A DNA stretch of 64,000 bases from Trichostrongylus colubriformis. Its lineage: Eukaryota > Nematoda > Chromadorea > Rhabditida > Trichostrongylidae. Made by a program: the position numbers and the translations under genes. The stretch lies in the NCBI GenBank assembly GCA_963978905.1, contig OZ022260.1, forward strand, positions 4,267,725-4,331,724, written 5' to 3'. The notes below the pieces were generated by a model. It saw only the letters and a program-made list of their open reading frames with translations. It made no database searches and had not been told where the DNA came from. This document shows positions 54,371 to 64,000 of this stretch, in pieces; the first letter of the stretch is position 1; each line of letters begins with the position of its first letter.

Positions 54371-56095
54371 CTCCCACACAATTCTAACTTGCCCGACCTC
54401 TCCAGACCAGTTTCTAATTTGTTTATTATGTGCTCCCTACACATTGTCAGTCCCTACCCAGTCCTTACTCGCACGAGCTCAACAGACCCATTCCTGCCTT
54501 TCCCGAGATTTTTGGAACCTAGGCGAGGACTTCAATTTGAGCACCCATCGCTTTCGGCGCAAGCTCCGCCCGTGGCGTGCGGAGCTAGGCTTAGAACTTA
54601 TATGCTCCGTACACACGTGTTGGCCCCTACGCCATCCTAACTTGCCCTTACAGACCCGTACCCAAGTTGCTTCTTGAGTGCTCCCAACACTTTGGTCAGT
54701 CCCTACCCAGTCCTTGCTCGCACGAGCTCAACAGACCCATTCCTAACCTTCCCGAGATTTTCGGAGACCGGGCGAGGACTTAAATTTGAGCACATATCGA
54801 TTTCGGCGCAAGCCCCTTCCATGGTGGGCGGGGCTAGGCTTAGAACTTATATGCTCCGTACACATGTGTTGGCCCCTACGCCATCCTAACTTGCCCTACC
54901 TCTACAGGCCCTTTCTTAGGTTGCTTCCTGTGTGCTCCCAACACTTTGGTCAGTACCTATCCAGTCCTTGCTCGCACGAGCTCAACAGATCCGTTCCTAA
55001 CCTTCCCGAGATTTTTGGAACCTAGGCGAAGACTTCAATTTGAGCACCCATCGCTTTCGGCGCAAGCTCCGCCCGTGGCGTGCGGAGCTAGGCTTAGAAC
55101 TTATATGCTCCGTACACATGTGTTGGCCCCTACGCCATCCTAACTTGCCCTTACAAACCCGTACCCAAGTTGCTTCTTGAGTGCTCCCAACACTTTGATC
55201 AGTCCCTACCCAGTCCTTGCTCGCACGAGCTCAACAGACCCATTCCTAACCTTCCCGAGATTTTTGGAGACCGGGCGAGGACTTAAATTTGAGAACATAT
55301 CGATTTCAGCGCAAGCCTCGTCCATGGTTGGCGTGGCTAGGCCTAGTTCTTGTTGAGCTTCGTACACTTTGGTCAACCCCTCATCCATCCCCAACTTGAC
55401 AAAAAACGGACACACACACAAACACAAACATATAGAGTATGATTCCATTCCTAACTTGCCTCTCATGTGCCCCGTACATTTTGGCTTATCCCAACCCATC
55501 CCTAACTTGCCCTACTTCTTCAGACATGTTCCCAAATTTGTTCCCAAGTTGCATCTTGTGTGCTCCCAACCCTTTGTTCAGTCCCTACCCAGTCCTTACT
55601 CGCACGAGCTCAACAGACACATTCCTACCCTTCTCGAGATTTTTGGAACCCACGCGAGGACTTTAACTTGAGCACCCATCGATTTCGGCGCAAGCTCCGC
55701 CCATAGCGGAGCTAAGCTTAGAACTTATATGCTCCGTACACATGTGTTGGCCCCTACGCCATCCTTACTTGCCTTATCTCTACAGGCCCGTTCCTAACTT
55801 GCTTCTTGCGTGCTCCCAACACTTTGGTTAGTCCCTACTCAGTCCTTACTTCCCCGACCTCAATAGACCCATTCCTGAACTTCCCGATGTTTGGAGCCTA
55901 GGCGAAGATCTAAATTTGAGTACCCACCAATTTTGGCGCAAGCCTCGCCCCTGGTGAACGGCGCTAGGCTCAGAACTTATGTGCTTTTTACATATGGGTC
56001 CGCCCCTACGCTATTCTAACTTGCCCGACCCCTTCAGGCCCGTTCCTAATTTGTCTGTCGTGTGCTCCCTAAACTTTGGTCAGTCCCTACCCAGC
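54371..56095 (+). repeat. ~250-bp satellite array, forward block
   Basis: Anchor CAGTCCCTACCCAGTCCTT at 54448, 54697, 54951, 55200, 55579, 55829 and 56081; periods about 250, with one 379-bp step that includes a diverged insert (55320-55480). Units carry CAAGCTCCGCCC and ATATGCTCCGTACAC blocks. Open frames in the array are not genes. Confidence 0.85.
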
Positions 56096-56960
56096 GCATG
56101 TAAGGACTGGTGAGGGACTGACCAAAGTAAAGGGAGCACACAACAAGCAAATTAGGCACGGGTTGTGGAGGTCGGGCAGGTTAGTCTATTGGGTAGGGAC
56201 CAAGTGTACGGAGCACATAGGTTCTAAGCCTAACTCCGCCCACCATGGGGGGCTCCAATCTAAGTCCTCGCCTGGGTTCCGAAAATCGGGACGGTCAGGA
56301 ATGGGACTGCTCAGGTCGTGCGAGTAAGGAGTAGGTAGAGACTGACCAAATTGCAGGGAGCACAAAGGAGCCGAACGGGCCTGTAGAGGTAGGGCAAGTT
56401 AGGATAGCGCAGGGGCAAACACAAGTGTACGGAGCACATAAGTTCTAAGCCTAGCTCCGCCCACCATGGGGGGGGGCTTGCGCCGAAATCGATGAATAAA
56501 CGAATTCATTCGCTCAAATGCTGAAAATCGGACAAGTTAGGAAAGGGTCTGTTGAAGTCGCGCATGTAAGGACTGGGGAGGGACTGACCAAAGTGAAGGG
56601 TGCACACAGCAAGCAGATAAGGCACGAGCCTGTGGAGGTCGGGCAGGTTAGGATTGGGTAGGGGTCATGTGCACGGAGCATATAAGTTTTAAGCTTAGCT
56701 CCGCCCACCATGGGCGGGGCCTGCGCCGAAACGATGGGTGCTCAAGTTTATAAACCCTCGCTTGGGTTCCGAAAATCGGGAAGGTCAGGAATGGGACTGT
56801 TCAGATCGTGCGAATAAGAACTGGATAGGGACAGACCAAAATGTAGGGAGCACAAAAGAAGCAAATCAGGTACGGGTGTGTGGAGGTCGGGCAGGTCAGG
56901 ATTGGGTAGGAGTCAACCCACCAAACTTATGTACTCTGTACACGTCAACCCCCTGTGTAT
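56096..56960 (-). repeat. ~250-bp satellite array, reverse block
   Basis: The same satellite in opposite orientation (AGGGACTGACCAAAGT...). The switch occurs within about 20 bases near 56096. Confidence 0.8.
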
Positions 56961-57164
56961 AGAGTACATAAATTCTAAGCCTAGCCCGGCCATAATTGCA
57001 ATATTGGTACCACACTCACAAAGTGACTGTTTGTTCTCGGTTACCATTAGGGAGTGGTGTGTTATTATCTGGGGTATCCTCGGCAATCAGTTAAGGTCAA
57101 TGTTTCTTATAGAACTGATACATGCACGTCCTCTCGAAACTTTTAATCCTCAAAAGTCAACTAT

Positions 57165-57720
57165 TACGGAGCGCCTTAGCGCTCACGATGAGACACATCC
57201 AACTGCTGCCGCTCCTTTTAGCGTGGCCGCCCCTCTGCGATTGTGCCTTACACACTTGGATCAACGATGGGAAGGGGGTCTTCTTTCTTGGATTTTTTGA
57301 CCGTTTCGATCCATCTTCCTTACTTTGGTACTACTAAGTGCTTCAAGTCTATTTTGTGTTCGGATCGAATCCTGCCTTTCTTTAAAGGGGTATTGCCTTC
57401 AGTGGGGAAGGGGTTACAGATGGGTGCGGTGTCTCTTAGTTCCAACCAAAGCCGATGATGGTTGGATGTTTGCTCACAATATATACAAGCCGCATATTAT
57501 CCGTTCCCTGCTGCAATGTGCGCTCCCTATACACAGGGCCTATTCCTGCTGCGATGCGCGCGAAGCGCGCATGCGAAAGTCGGCTCGCCGCGCTAGCGGC
57601 GAGCCGAGAGTCGCTCCTCGCTACAAAGCCGAAAGCCCCAAAGCCACCCTGCCGGGCCGGCGAAGCCGCCCCTACGAGGATTGGTCGGCGTCAGCCGGCC
57701 AACCGGACTGGTATATATGT
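57165..57720 (+). repeat. hairpin-rich repeat unit, forward copy 1
   Basis: Includes GCGATGCGCGCGAAGCGCGC, GGCTCGCCGCGCTAGCGGCG and GGTCGGCGTCAGCCGGCC hairpins in the same order as the later copies. Confidence 0.65.
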
Positions 57721-57769
57721 ATAGGATATTGTCACATAACCCGCTCTCAACTTACAACGTAAGTGCAAC

Positions 57770-58355
57770 GTGGAGAGGTCGGGCAAGTTGGGGATGGGTA
57801 AGGGGTTGACCAAAGTGTACGAAGCTCATCAAGAACTTAGCCTAGCTCCTCCTACCATGGACGGGGCTTGCGCTGAAATCGATATGTGCTAAAATTTAAG
57901 TCCTCGCCCGGGTTCCAAAAATCGGGAAGGTCAGGAATGGGTCTGTTGAGGTCGTGCGATTAAGTATTGGGTAGGGACTGACCAAAGTGTTGGGAGCACA
58001 CAGGAAGCAACTTAGGAACGGGCCTGTAGAGGTAGGGCAAGTTAGCATAGCGTAGGGGCCAACACATGTGTATGGAGCACATAAGCTCTAAGCCTAGCTC
58101 CACCCACCGTGGTGGGGGGGGGGCTTGCGTCAAAATCGATGTATAAACGAATTTAGGCCTCGCTCAGGTGCTGAAAATCGGGAAAGTTCGGGAGGGTCTG
58201 TTGAAGTCGCGCAAGTAAGGACTGGGTAGGGACTGACCAAGTGCAGGGAGCACACAACAAGCAAGTTAGGCAAGAGCCTGTGGAGGTTGGGCAAGTTAGG
58301 ATTAGGTATAGGACAACCCATGTGTACAGAGTACATGTGTTTTAGGCCTAGACCC
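57770..58355 (-). repeat. ~250-bp satellite array, second reverse block
   Basis: More units in the reverse orientation (GGTAGGGACTGACCAAAGTG), placed between two hairpin-rich units. Confidence 0.75.
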
Positions 58356-58514
58356 GCCATAATTCCATTATTGATACCACACTCAGAAAGTAGCTGTTTG
58401 TCCTCGGTTACCATTAGAAACTGATGTGTTGCATTCAGTTATAGCCAGTATTTCTCCTGGAACTGATACATGCACGTCCTCTCGTAGCTTTTAATCTTCA
58501 AAAGTCAACCATTA

Positions 58515-59062
58515 CGGAGCGTCTCCGAGCTCACGAAGAGCCACCTCCAACTGCTGCCCCTCCTTTTAACGTGGCTTGCTTCTCTTCGACTGTGCCTTAC
58601 ACACTTGGATCAATGGTGAGAAAGGAGTCTTATTTTCCGGATTTTTTGACCCTTCTGCTCCGTCTTCCCTACTTTTGTACTCCCAAATTCGATTCTCTTT
58701 TTATGTTCGGGTCGAATCCAGCCATTCTTTGAGGGGATCTGCCTTCAGTGGGCAAGGGTATTAGTGGGTATGGTGTCTCTTAGTTTCAACCAAAGCCGAT
58801 AGAGATTTGCTCACAATAAATACAAGCCGCATATTATCCATTCCCCGCTGCATGTGTGCTCCCTATACACAGGGGCTATTCCTGCTGCAATGCGCGCGGA
58901 GCGCACATGCGAAAGTCGGCTCGCCGCCCTAGCGGCTAGCCGGAAGTCGTTCCCTGCAGTAAAACAGAAAACCGCAGAGCCAACCTGCGGGGATGGCAAA
59001 ACCGCCCCAAGAGGATTGGCCGGCGAAGCCGGCCAATCCGATATGTATAAATTTTCGGTAAA
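58515..59062 (+). repeat. hairpin-rich repeat unit, forward copy 2
   Basis: Starts ACGGAGCGTCTCCGAGCTC and ends after TTGGCCGGCGAAGCCGGCCA. It adjoins the next copy directly. Confidence 0.7.
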
Positions 59063-59610
59063 TGAAACGTCTCCGAACTCTGAAAGAGACTGCTCAGAAT
59101 GCTGTCGCTCCTTTCAGCGTGGTTCGTGCCTTCTTTGATTGTACCTCACACACTGGGATCAACGGTGGGGAGGGGTCTCATTTCTCAGATTTTTTTGGCC
59201 TTTCTGCTCCATCTCCCTAACTTTTGTACTACTACATACTCAAATTTTCTTTACACATTCGGATCGAATTTTGCTGTTTTTTTTTTGAAGGGGATCTGTC
59301 TTCAGTGGGCAGGGGTTATGGGCGCGTATGATATGTCTTAGTTTCAACCAAAGCCGATAATAGTCGGAGATCTAATTACTATTAACAAACCGCACATCAA
59401 CCACACCAGGGGCTATGCCTGCTGCGATGCGCGCTCCGCGCGCATCGCAGCAGGCATAGGCCCTGGTGTGGTTGATGAGAGTGCGGAAGTCGGTTCGCCG
59501 CGCTAGCGGTGAGCCGAAAGTAGCCCCACGCTACAAAAGTCGCGTGCCGCCCTAGGGGCCGCCGCAGGCGGCCCTACGAGGATTGGCCGGCGTCAGCCGG
59601 CCAACCTGAC
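59063..59610 (+). repeat. hairpin-rich repeat unit, forward copy 3
   Basis: Starts GAAACGTCTCCGAACTCTG and ends at TTGGCCGGCGTCAGCCGGCC. 548 bp, the same as the preceding unit. Contains the 40-bp-arm palindrome. Confidence 0.7.
59395..59477. repeat. 83-bp palindrome, 40-bp arms, 3-base loop
   Basis: The left arm CATCAACCACACCAGGGGCT... runs to the loop TCC at 59435-59437. The right arm is its complement with one mismatch. Extruded, it would be an almost uninterrupted 40-bp stem. Confidence 0.9.
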
Positions 59611-59782
59611 TGGTGAAGTAATATACGACAAAATCTCCAATATTGCGGGCAACGCTATTAAGGAAAAGCAAAAGAAATCATCTATGTTGAATGATACCTC
59701 AAAGCTGAGACCCGTTTGAACACTTGCATTCCTACGGTGACATTGTAGGAAGCCACTAACCACCACGCAGCTCTTACTTTCA

Positions 59783-60012
59783 ATGTTTTTGAAGACTATC
59801 TTTGCATTTTCCTTGATTATATACTCCTCAGCACTCCTTGAAGGCACGTTACCCAACAAAGGTAACTGTCCAGGTTGCACCCTTCTAGCACCACCACGGT
59901 ACCTCTTCACGGCGCTATACTCGCTCAAACCGTCTCCTACCCCGGATGATATTGTTAAATTGCACGATACCATCAAACGAAGAATCAATACGGCGACTGT
60001 GGTCAGAGGGAC
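59783..60012 (+). CDS. candidate first exon of a secreted protein
   Basis: ATG followed by a classic signal peptide (MFLKTIFAFSLIIYSSALL), then EGTLPNKGNCPGCTLLAPPR and a segment ending RRINTATVVRG, to a perfect GTAAGT donor at 60013. The opposite strand is also open over 59778-59996 with an acceptor and a GTAAGA donor (LSEYSAVKRYRGGARRVQPG ... EEYIIKENAKIVFKNIE), so strand is not settled. I favour + because Met, signal peptide and donor are all correctly placed. Not recognised. Confidence 0.45.
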
Positions 60013-60136
60013 GTAAGTTAGTTGTTCTCGAAGATTCCATCCTGTTTTCTTCCCTGGGGAAGACCAGGACCACAACTTTATGTAGCAAGCGCTACTGAAA
60101 GTCGTTCACATTCATCACGAGGTGTGCTTCTGAAAG

Positions 60137-60379
60137 ACTATTCACCACGACAACGCAGACCCAGATACGTTTAACTACGGCACCAAGATAGTCGATGATA
60201 AAAGCTATGATAACACGTACCGCCACGACAGCACTTACCTCTCACTGACCGTCTATAATCATAAAATTGTGTCGAGGAATTTTTTCACCACTGCTCCTCC
60301 CCGCACATGCCCGTCTCTTTGTTCCCCAGCTCTAGCCCAACTTCACCCTACTTCTTATCTTATCTTGCTTTACCATTAA
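60137..60379 (+). CDS. candidate coding segment
   Basis: A + strand frame reading TIHHDNADPDTFNYGTKIVD then DKSYDNTYRHDSTYLSLTVY and NHKIVSRNFF. The - strand is not open over the first 150 bases, which favours +. The acceptor is weak and its phase does not fit the exon ending at 60012. The real exon probably ends before the low-complexity end of the frame. Confidence 0.4.
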   Translation, partial: TIHHDNADPDTFNYGTKIVDDKSYDNTYRHDSTYLSLTVYNHKIVSRNFFTTAPPRTCPSLCSPALAQLHPTSYLILLYH

Positions 60380-60829
60380 ATACAGAAGCACTACTTCTTC
60401 GAGAGCAGATTCTCCACTTTTGTTCCAGTTATGCCCACCCAGGAGTCCGCAATTTGTTAACAAGGTTTGGTTTTCAAGTGGTTGTTTCACTTCATATTTT
60501 AAATTTTTATGCACGGGAAGGGATCTATCATCCTTCGTGAATTACGCTTTCGATATCGAGCGAAAGATCACAAGTATTGAAGAGATGCGCCAAATCAGAT
60601 GCTTGCTCACAGAAAACAGGAAATTTACAAATTACACTTCTGTATTTAGAAAACGCTTCCAACTTGGTGGATGCTGAATGCTATGGAGTGCCTTCGATCA
60701 CAATACTCGGCACAGTTATGCAAGGAATTACCTCGGATCCTGCGTATCTCTGAGAACTGATAAAATGAATAATGGCTGTGGTCGGAAAAAGGTACAGTTG
60801 TAATGTAAAATACCGCGATTACGACTATT
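60332..60829 (-). CDS. candidate - strand exons (60732-60829, ~60540-60673, 60332-60514)
   Basis: A CAGCTTTTCAG acceptor at 60830 and a CGAG/GTAATT donor enclose a hydrophobic segment. A 58-nt intron then leads in matching phase to STKLEAFSKYRSVICKFPVF and CEQASDLAHLFNTCDLSLDI. Further on, NLKYEVKQPLENQTLLTNCG and SALEEVVLLYLMVKQDKIR is open to 60332. Over 60540-60677 the + strand also reads well (AFDIERKITSIEEMRQIRCL), so both strands look coding. Not recognised. Confidence 0.4.
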
Positions 60830-60916
60830 CTGAAAAGCTGAGTATGATTCACAAAGCTGGTACAATGTACTAGTACCTAGTACGTACTGATGTTACCTTT
60901 CACATATTTTCGTCAC

Positions 60917-61064
60917 TTATGAAGCCGACACAACTACAGTGTAGGTGTGGTCACAAGCCAGAACAGAACGCACTCGCAATGCAAAACTTGGCGAACTACC
61001 CACTCGGTAGATTCGGAAAACAAGCTCTTCCCCTGCAGTTTTCCGTTCTGCCACGCAGACGTGT
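60917..61064 (-). CDS. candidate exon, fibronectin-like
   Basis: A TTATCCCAG acceptor. 48 codons: HVCVAERKTAGEELVFRIYR and SFALRVRSVLACDHTYTVVV then SAS, stop. The YTVVVSA end fits the F strand of a fibronectin III fold. A donor may lie before the stop. Confidence 0.45.
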
Positions 61065-61132
61065 CTGGGATAAATTATGACAAAGCTCTACTATTCACTT
61101 TGATAGCTGACTAAGAGTCCATATCGTCATAC

Positions 61133-61248
61133 CCAAATCAGCAATGTGAAAGGGCCTCCGATCCAGGACTTCAAGTCTACTGGAAACTGTACCACTGAAA
61201 TTCAAGGTGGTAATTTTCACTTCCAACTTAAGAACTTTCTCTGAAGAA
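61133..61248 (-). CDS. candidate exon, beta-rich
   Basis: An ATCGATCAG acceptor and a GTATGA donor. 38 codons: SSEKVLKLEVKITTLNFSGT then VSSRLEVLDRRPFHIADL. It may pair with the exon at 60917-61064 as one domain; the phases need a longer exon with a very short intron, so the junction is unresolved. Confidence 0.45.
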
Positions 61249-61400
61249 CTGATCGATTAACTGATGTCGCCAGAAAAAGAAACATTGGGCAAAACGAATG
61301 TAATGGAGAAGCATATGCCTGGAAAAACCTCAGCTCTAAGGTCTAATTTGTGCAAGTAACTTTGTTTTGACAATTGAAAATTCGTGTCAGGAACTGTACA

Positions 61401-61598
61401 TCAGTTATCGAGAAGAAAACTATCTCCAGACACTGTATCTGTTGTGGCGTCATGGACCATGGCAATGAGTCGACTTAACACTTTATCTAGTCTATCACGT
61501 AATCCACTTCCTGCGCCTGCTTGCCCACCTGTATGGTGTATGTCTGTGCCTTTTGGTTCGCGTGACAAGGGAGTCGATAGAGAAGAACGACCACTCAC
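61401..61598 (-). CDS. candidate terminal exon
   Basis: The - strand reads SLSTPLSREPKGTDIHHTGG, then LRDRLDKVLSRLIAMVHDAT, to a TGA at 61401. Hydrophilic with one amphipathic helix. The opposite strand is also open but less protein-like. Confidence 0.35.
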   Translation of the reverse strand: MSGRSSLSTPLSREPKGTDIHHTGGQAGAGSGLRDRLDKVLSRLIAMVHDATTDTVSGDSFLLDN

Positions 61599-61649
61599 CT
61601 TGGTGAGTAGCTAAATACATAGCCTCGCAGTACCAAGCTAAATATTGTA

Positions 61650-63290
61650 TATAACATGTCTAAAAACAAATCGAGACAGAGTTGATGCTAGGACGTCCCC
61701 GGAAGAGGCGCGCCGATCCCTTGGCCGAGTTCGTTGGTCAGTATGCGAGAGCTACCGAGGGGAGAACGACGTTGTCGAAGAAGTTAGCTCAAATTGGGAC
61801 TCTGAAAGTGGGGTCGCTGACCGGAAAGTCCGAGGTTACAGATCTGATGAACATCTAGGTCCTGAGGAATATCTAGGTCCTATGACTTCAGGAGATACGG
61901 TGGAAAGGAGCTAAGGCAAGTGAGTTCAGAGATGTACACGGAGCTCAGAAGAGCTCGCCAACTACAGACGATGTAGAGGCCCACTAGGGCAGCCGCAGTC
62001 AACACAAGAACTTAGAAATGGATGCCTTGTACGTACAAAGGTAGAGTCGAAGAAGTTCGCCTTCGAGTCGCCAAAGTTCAACACTGAACCAGCGAGTACA
62101 TTAGGGTGGCAAGGCTGTAAAAAAAAACAGCGGCGTTGCCTCTCTGAGGAAGCCAGCCAAGTGGAAAGGAGGAGGGCCGTCGTATTTCATGGCTTCTGAA
62201 CGAGGACTTTCCACGTAATGTAAGCCCATAAAGGAGGCTACGGCTAGTCCCATCCTTCCCTAGACGATTGAGGAAGTCCGTCGCATGCTAGAAAGAAGGA
62301 AGATTGGAAAAGCGAAGGAAGATTGGATCCAGGCAGGGCTAGGGGTACCCATAGATGCATAGAAGGCTAGGAAAGTACGTCCAGGCAGGGCTAGGGGTAC
62401 CCATAGATGCATGGAAGGCTAGGAAAGTACGTAACAGAGTGTTACACACGATTCCTCAACACTGTATCTGCTAAAGGAAGGTTCCAGATAGATGGAGTAG
62501 TGATACCATTTTCAAATAGAGGGTGATGAAATGGAATGCTAGGAATGGAGCCGCTCCAACTACCGAGGGATTCGCATATCATGAAGGTGCGCGAGAGGCT
62601 GATCGATTCAAGGCCAAAGGAACTAACAATAAGCCCTATCTCCCAAAAGCAGTTCTTGTTCATACTTGGAAGATCCACTATCAACGCATCAACTTCATCG
62701 CCAGGCAAGTAATGGAGTAGTATCAAGAAAAGCTGCGACCATTCTACCCAGTATCCCTGACCTTGAGAAGACCTTCCCTAAACCAGTACTTTGACTGGTT
62801 GCGAGAGCTCCATGTGCCGGGATTCTAATCGCCCACATAAAAGATAGGCGCGATGGAGCAAGGTACTTCGCTCGTGATAACAGATGAAAAATATTATGCC
62901 AGATACACGGGAGTGATATATCAAGGGGCCCCCTAAGTCCGGTCGTCTTCCTCCTCACTCAAGATAACGACGAAGAATGTTATGGAGAGACACTGAAAAC
63001 CATCCTGTACGAAAATGACATTTTCCAGGCGGCGGAGACCAAGGGAGAGCTTCAGACAACTGTTCCGAGATGGCAGGTCAAATTCGCAGAAAATAGACTC
63101 TGATTGAACACCAATATGACCACCTTTGTGAGCTCCAAAGAATATTTCGGTGTCGCAATGGGGGAGGGGCATCCCACTACTGGACCCCTATTTTTACCTG
63201 AGTTAAGAAGGGGAGAGGAGCCCTTCCCTTTCTCCTCTGAGGCTTAGATAAAAGTATACGCTCGAATGTGCAGAATGACCCCACAGAATC
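61650..63290. other. degenerate DNA with a possible LINE-like remnant
   Basis: No intact gene. Around 63040-63130 the + strand has a broken stretch (WQVKFAENRL ... LNTNMTTF) loosely like the thumb region of non-LTR reverse transcriptases; too short to assign. Confidence 0.25.
62329..62432 (+). repeat. 52-bp tandem duplication
   Basis: CCAGGCAGGGCTAGGGGTAC starts at 62329 and 62381, and the 52-bp unit is repeated with one difference. Confidence 0.9.
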
Positions 63291-63320
63291 CTTCAGAAGT
63301 ACTCAGGTGTTAAACTTTTC

Positions 63321-63658
63321 GTGAGATGCCCCCCCCCCCCCATTGCGATAGCACCAATATGTCCTATTTGTGATACTTCTGCCACGAGGTATTCGTGGCA
63401 TAGGTGTTACAAACAAGAAGTACCATCAGTGCCGAGGTTCTATGATGAGAGAACTTGGACTCTGCTCCAAGAGTTTCCAGAATCAATGGGGGACTGCCTA
63501 GAACAAGAAATAATAACTTCCGCCATTCACCAGATTATGCGCAGAAGGCACGAAAAGAACGAATAATACGGTGCACCATAATGGAATACAGTCCCCAAAC
63601 TTCAAACTTCAATTTCTACGACTATTATGTCCCGCCAGTGGATGAGTGCATGTCATAA
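63321..63658 (+). CDS. candidate 3' coding exon with CxxC...HxxC motif
   Basis: A frame starting after a C-run reads CPICDTSATRYSWHRC, then VPRFYDERTWTLLQEFPESM and EQEIITSAIHQIMRRR to a TAA near 63566. The C-x2-C-x9-H-x-C spacing could bind zinc. A second frame continues NFNFYDYYVPPVDECMS to TAA at 63656-63658, just before AATAAA (63668), so a splice or frameshift may join them. Family not recognised. Confidence 0.4.
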
Positions 63659-63667
63659 GTGGGAAAC

Positions 63668-63673
63668 AATAAA
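63668..63673 (+). terminator. polyadenylation signal AATAAA
   Basis: AATAAA ten bases after the stop of the frame ending VDECMS. Supports a + strand gene ending here. Confidence 0.4.
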
Positions 63674-64000
63674 GGGGAAAAAGGGGAACAGTATCCTGAG
63701 TCAATGTGAGTCGGTGCGGGTGGGGGGATCGGAGAGAGAGGAGAGGAGCTTCGAAGTGGGTGAAGAGAATTCCTTGTGCAGAAACGGCTTTCTTAGTGTA
63801 AAGTGTTCATTCACCCACATCCTCGTCCTCAGTCTTAAGTCATAACTTACATCCTCCCGGACATGCTACTCATATCCTAACGTGTTGGCGAGCAATGGTG
63901 TGCGATACACCATCATCTATCATGGAAATAGGAGTCGCGTCTTACTTTCGACCCACATTGACTCGCTATCTTTGCTAAGAGACAGCTGTGTTACTCCCTA

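Noticed and set aside
54362..58414. Many 60-100 codon frames in the satellite array
   Set aside because: Repeat-derived; they change frame and strand with array orientation.

Overview
The window is nuclear DNA of a metazoan, most likely a nematode, and a clade V strongylid or hookworm-like worm is my best inference. The evidence is short introns (about 58-110 nt in several places) with TTTCAG-type acceptors and GTAAGT/GTGAGT donors, scattered small exons, many decayed mariner/Tc1 copies, short tracts of the nematode telomere-like motif TTAGGC, and no bacterial gene organisation. The species cannot be fixed without a search.

1-9848: a small secreted-peptide gene (signal-peptide exon plus one mature-peptide exon, with TATA box and AATAAA) is present three times: + at 41-792, - at 2663-3448, + at 7148-7933. 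Copies 2 and 3 lie in the arms of a large inverted repeat (about 2630-4270 and 5790-7990). Copies 1 and 3 lie in a direct segmental duplication (1-2407 and 7108-9848) that also carries a dead mariner element. A TTAA-flanked element sits in one arm only, so the other arm is its empty site.

9849-20100: mostly non-coding and repetitive. It holds foldback elements with TTAA ends, a larger foldback family with a Tc1-like element nested in one copy, and a long TA-flanked non-autonomous element. One plausible terminal exon lies near 12 kb.

20100-46100: the most gene-like region. On the - strand I could chain 17 exons (40876 down to 21164) whose splice phases agree at 15 of 16 junctions. They predict a large single-pass membrane protein with fibronectin type III-like modules, a Thr-rich stalk, one transmembrane helix and a short basic tail. 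Its introns hold most of the mobile DNA: TTAA foldback elements, a dead mariner, a MULE-type foldback with a 9-bp target duplication, satellite-bearing Helitron-like termini and others.

46100-53000: a rearranged Tc1-like element, two dead mariners, a TA-flanked MITE, a TG microsatellite, a 145-bp tandem repeat, and exons on both strands near 47.7-48.5 kb.

53000-59620: almost entirely repeats. A roughly 250-bp satellite switches polarity near 56.1 kb, and a roughly 550-bp hairpin-rich unit occurs four times.

59620-64000: several well-formed but strand-ambiguous exons (59.7-61.6 kb), some fibronectin-like, then a degenerate stretch, then a + strand terminal exon with a CxxC...HxxC motif and AATAAA. 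All splice models are read by eye. No RNA genes or CRISPR arrays were seen.
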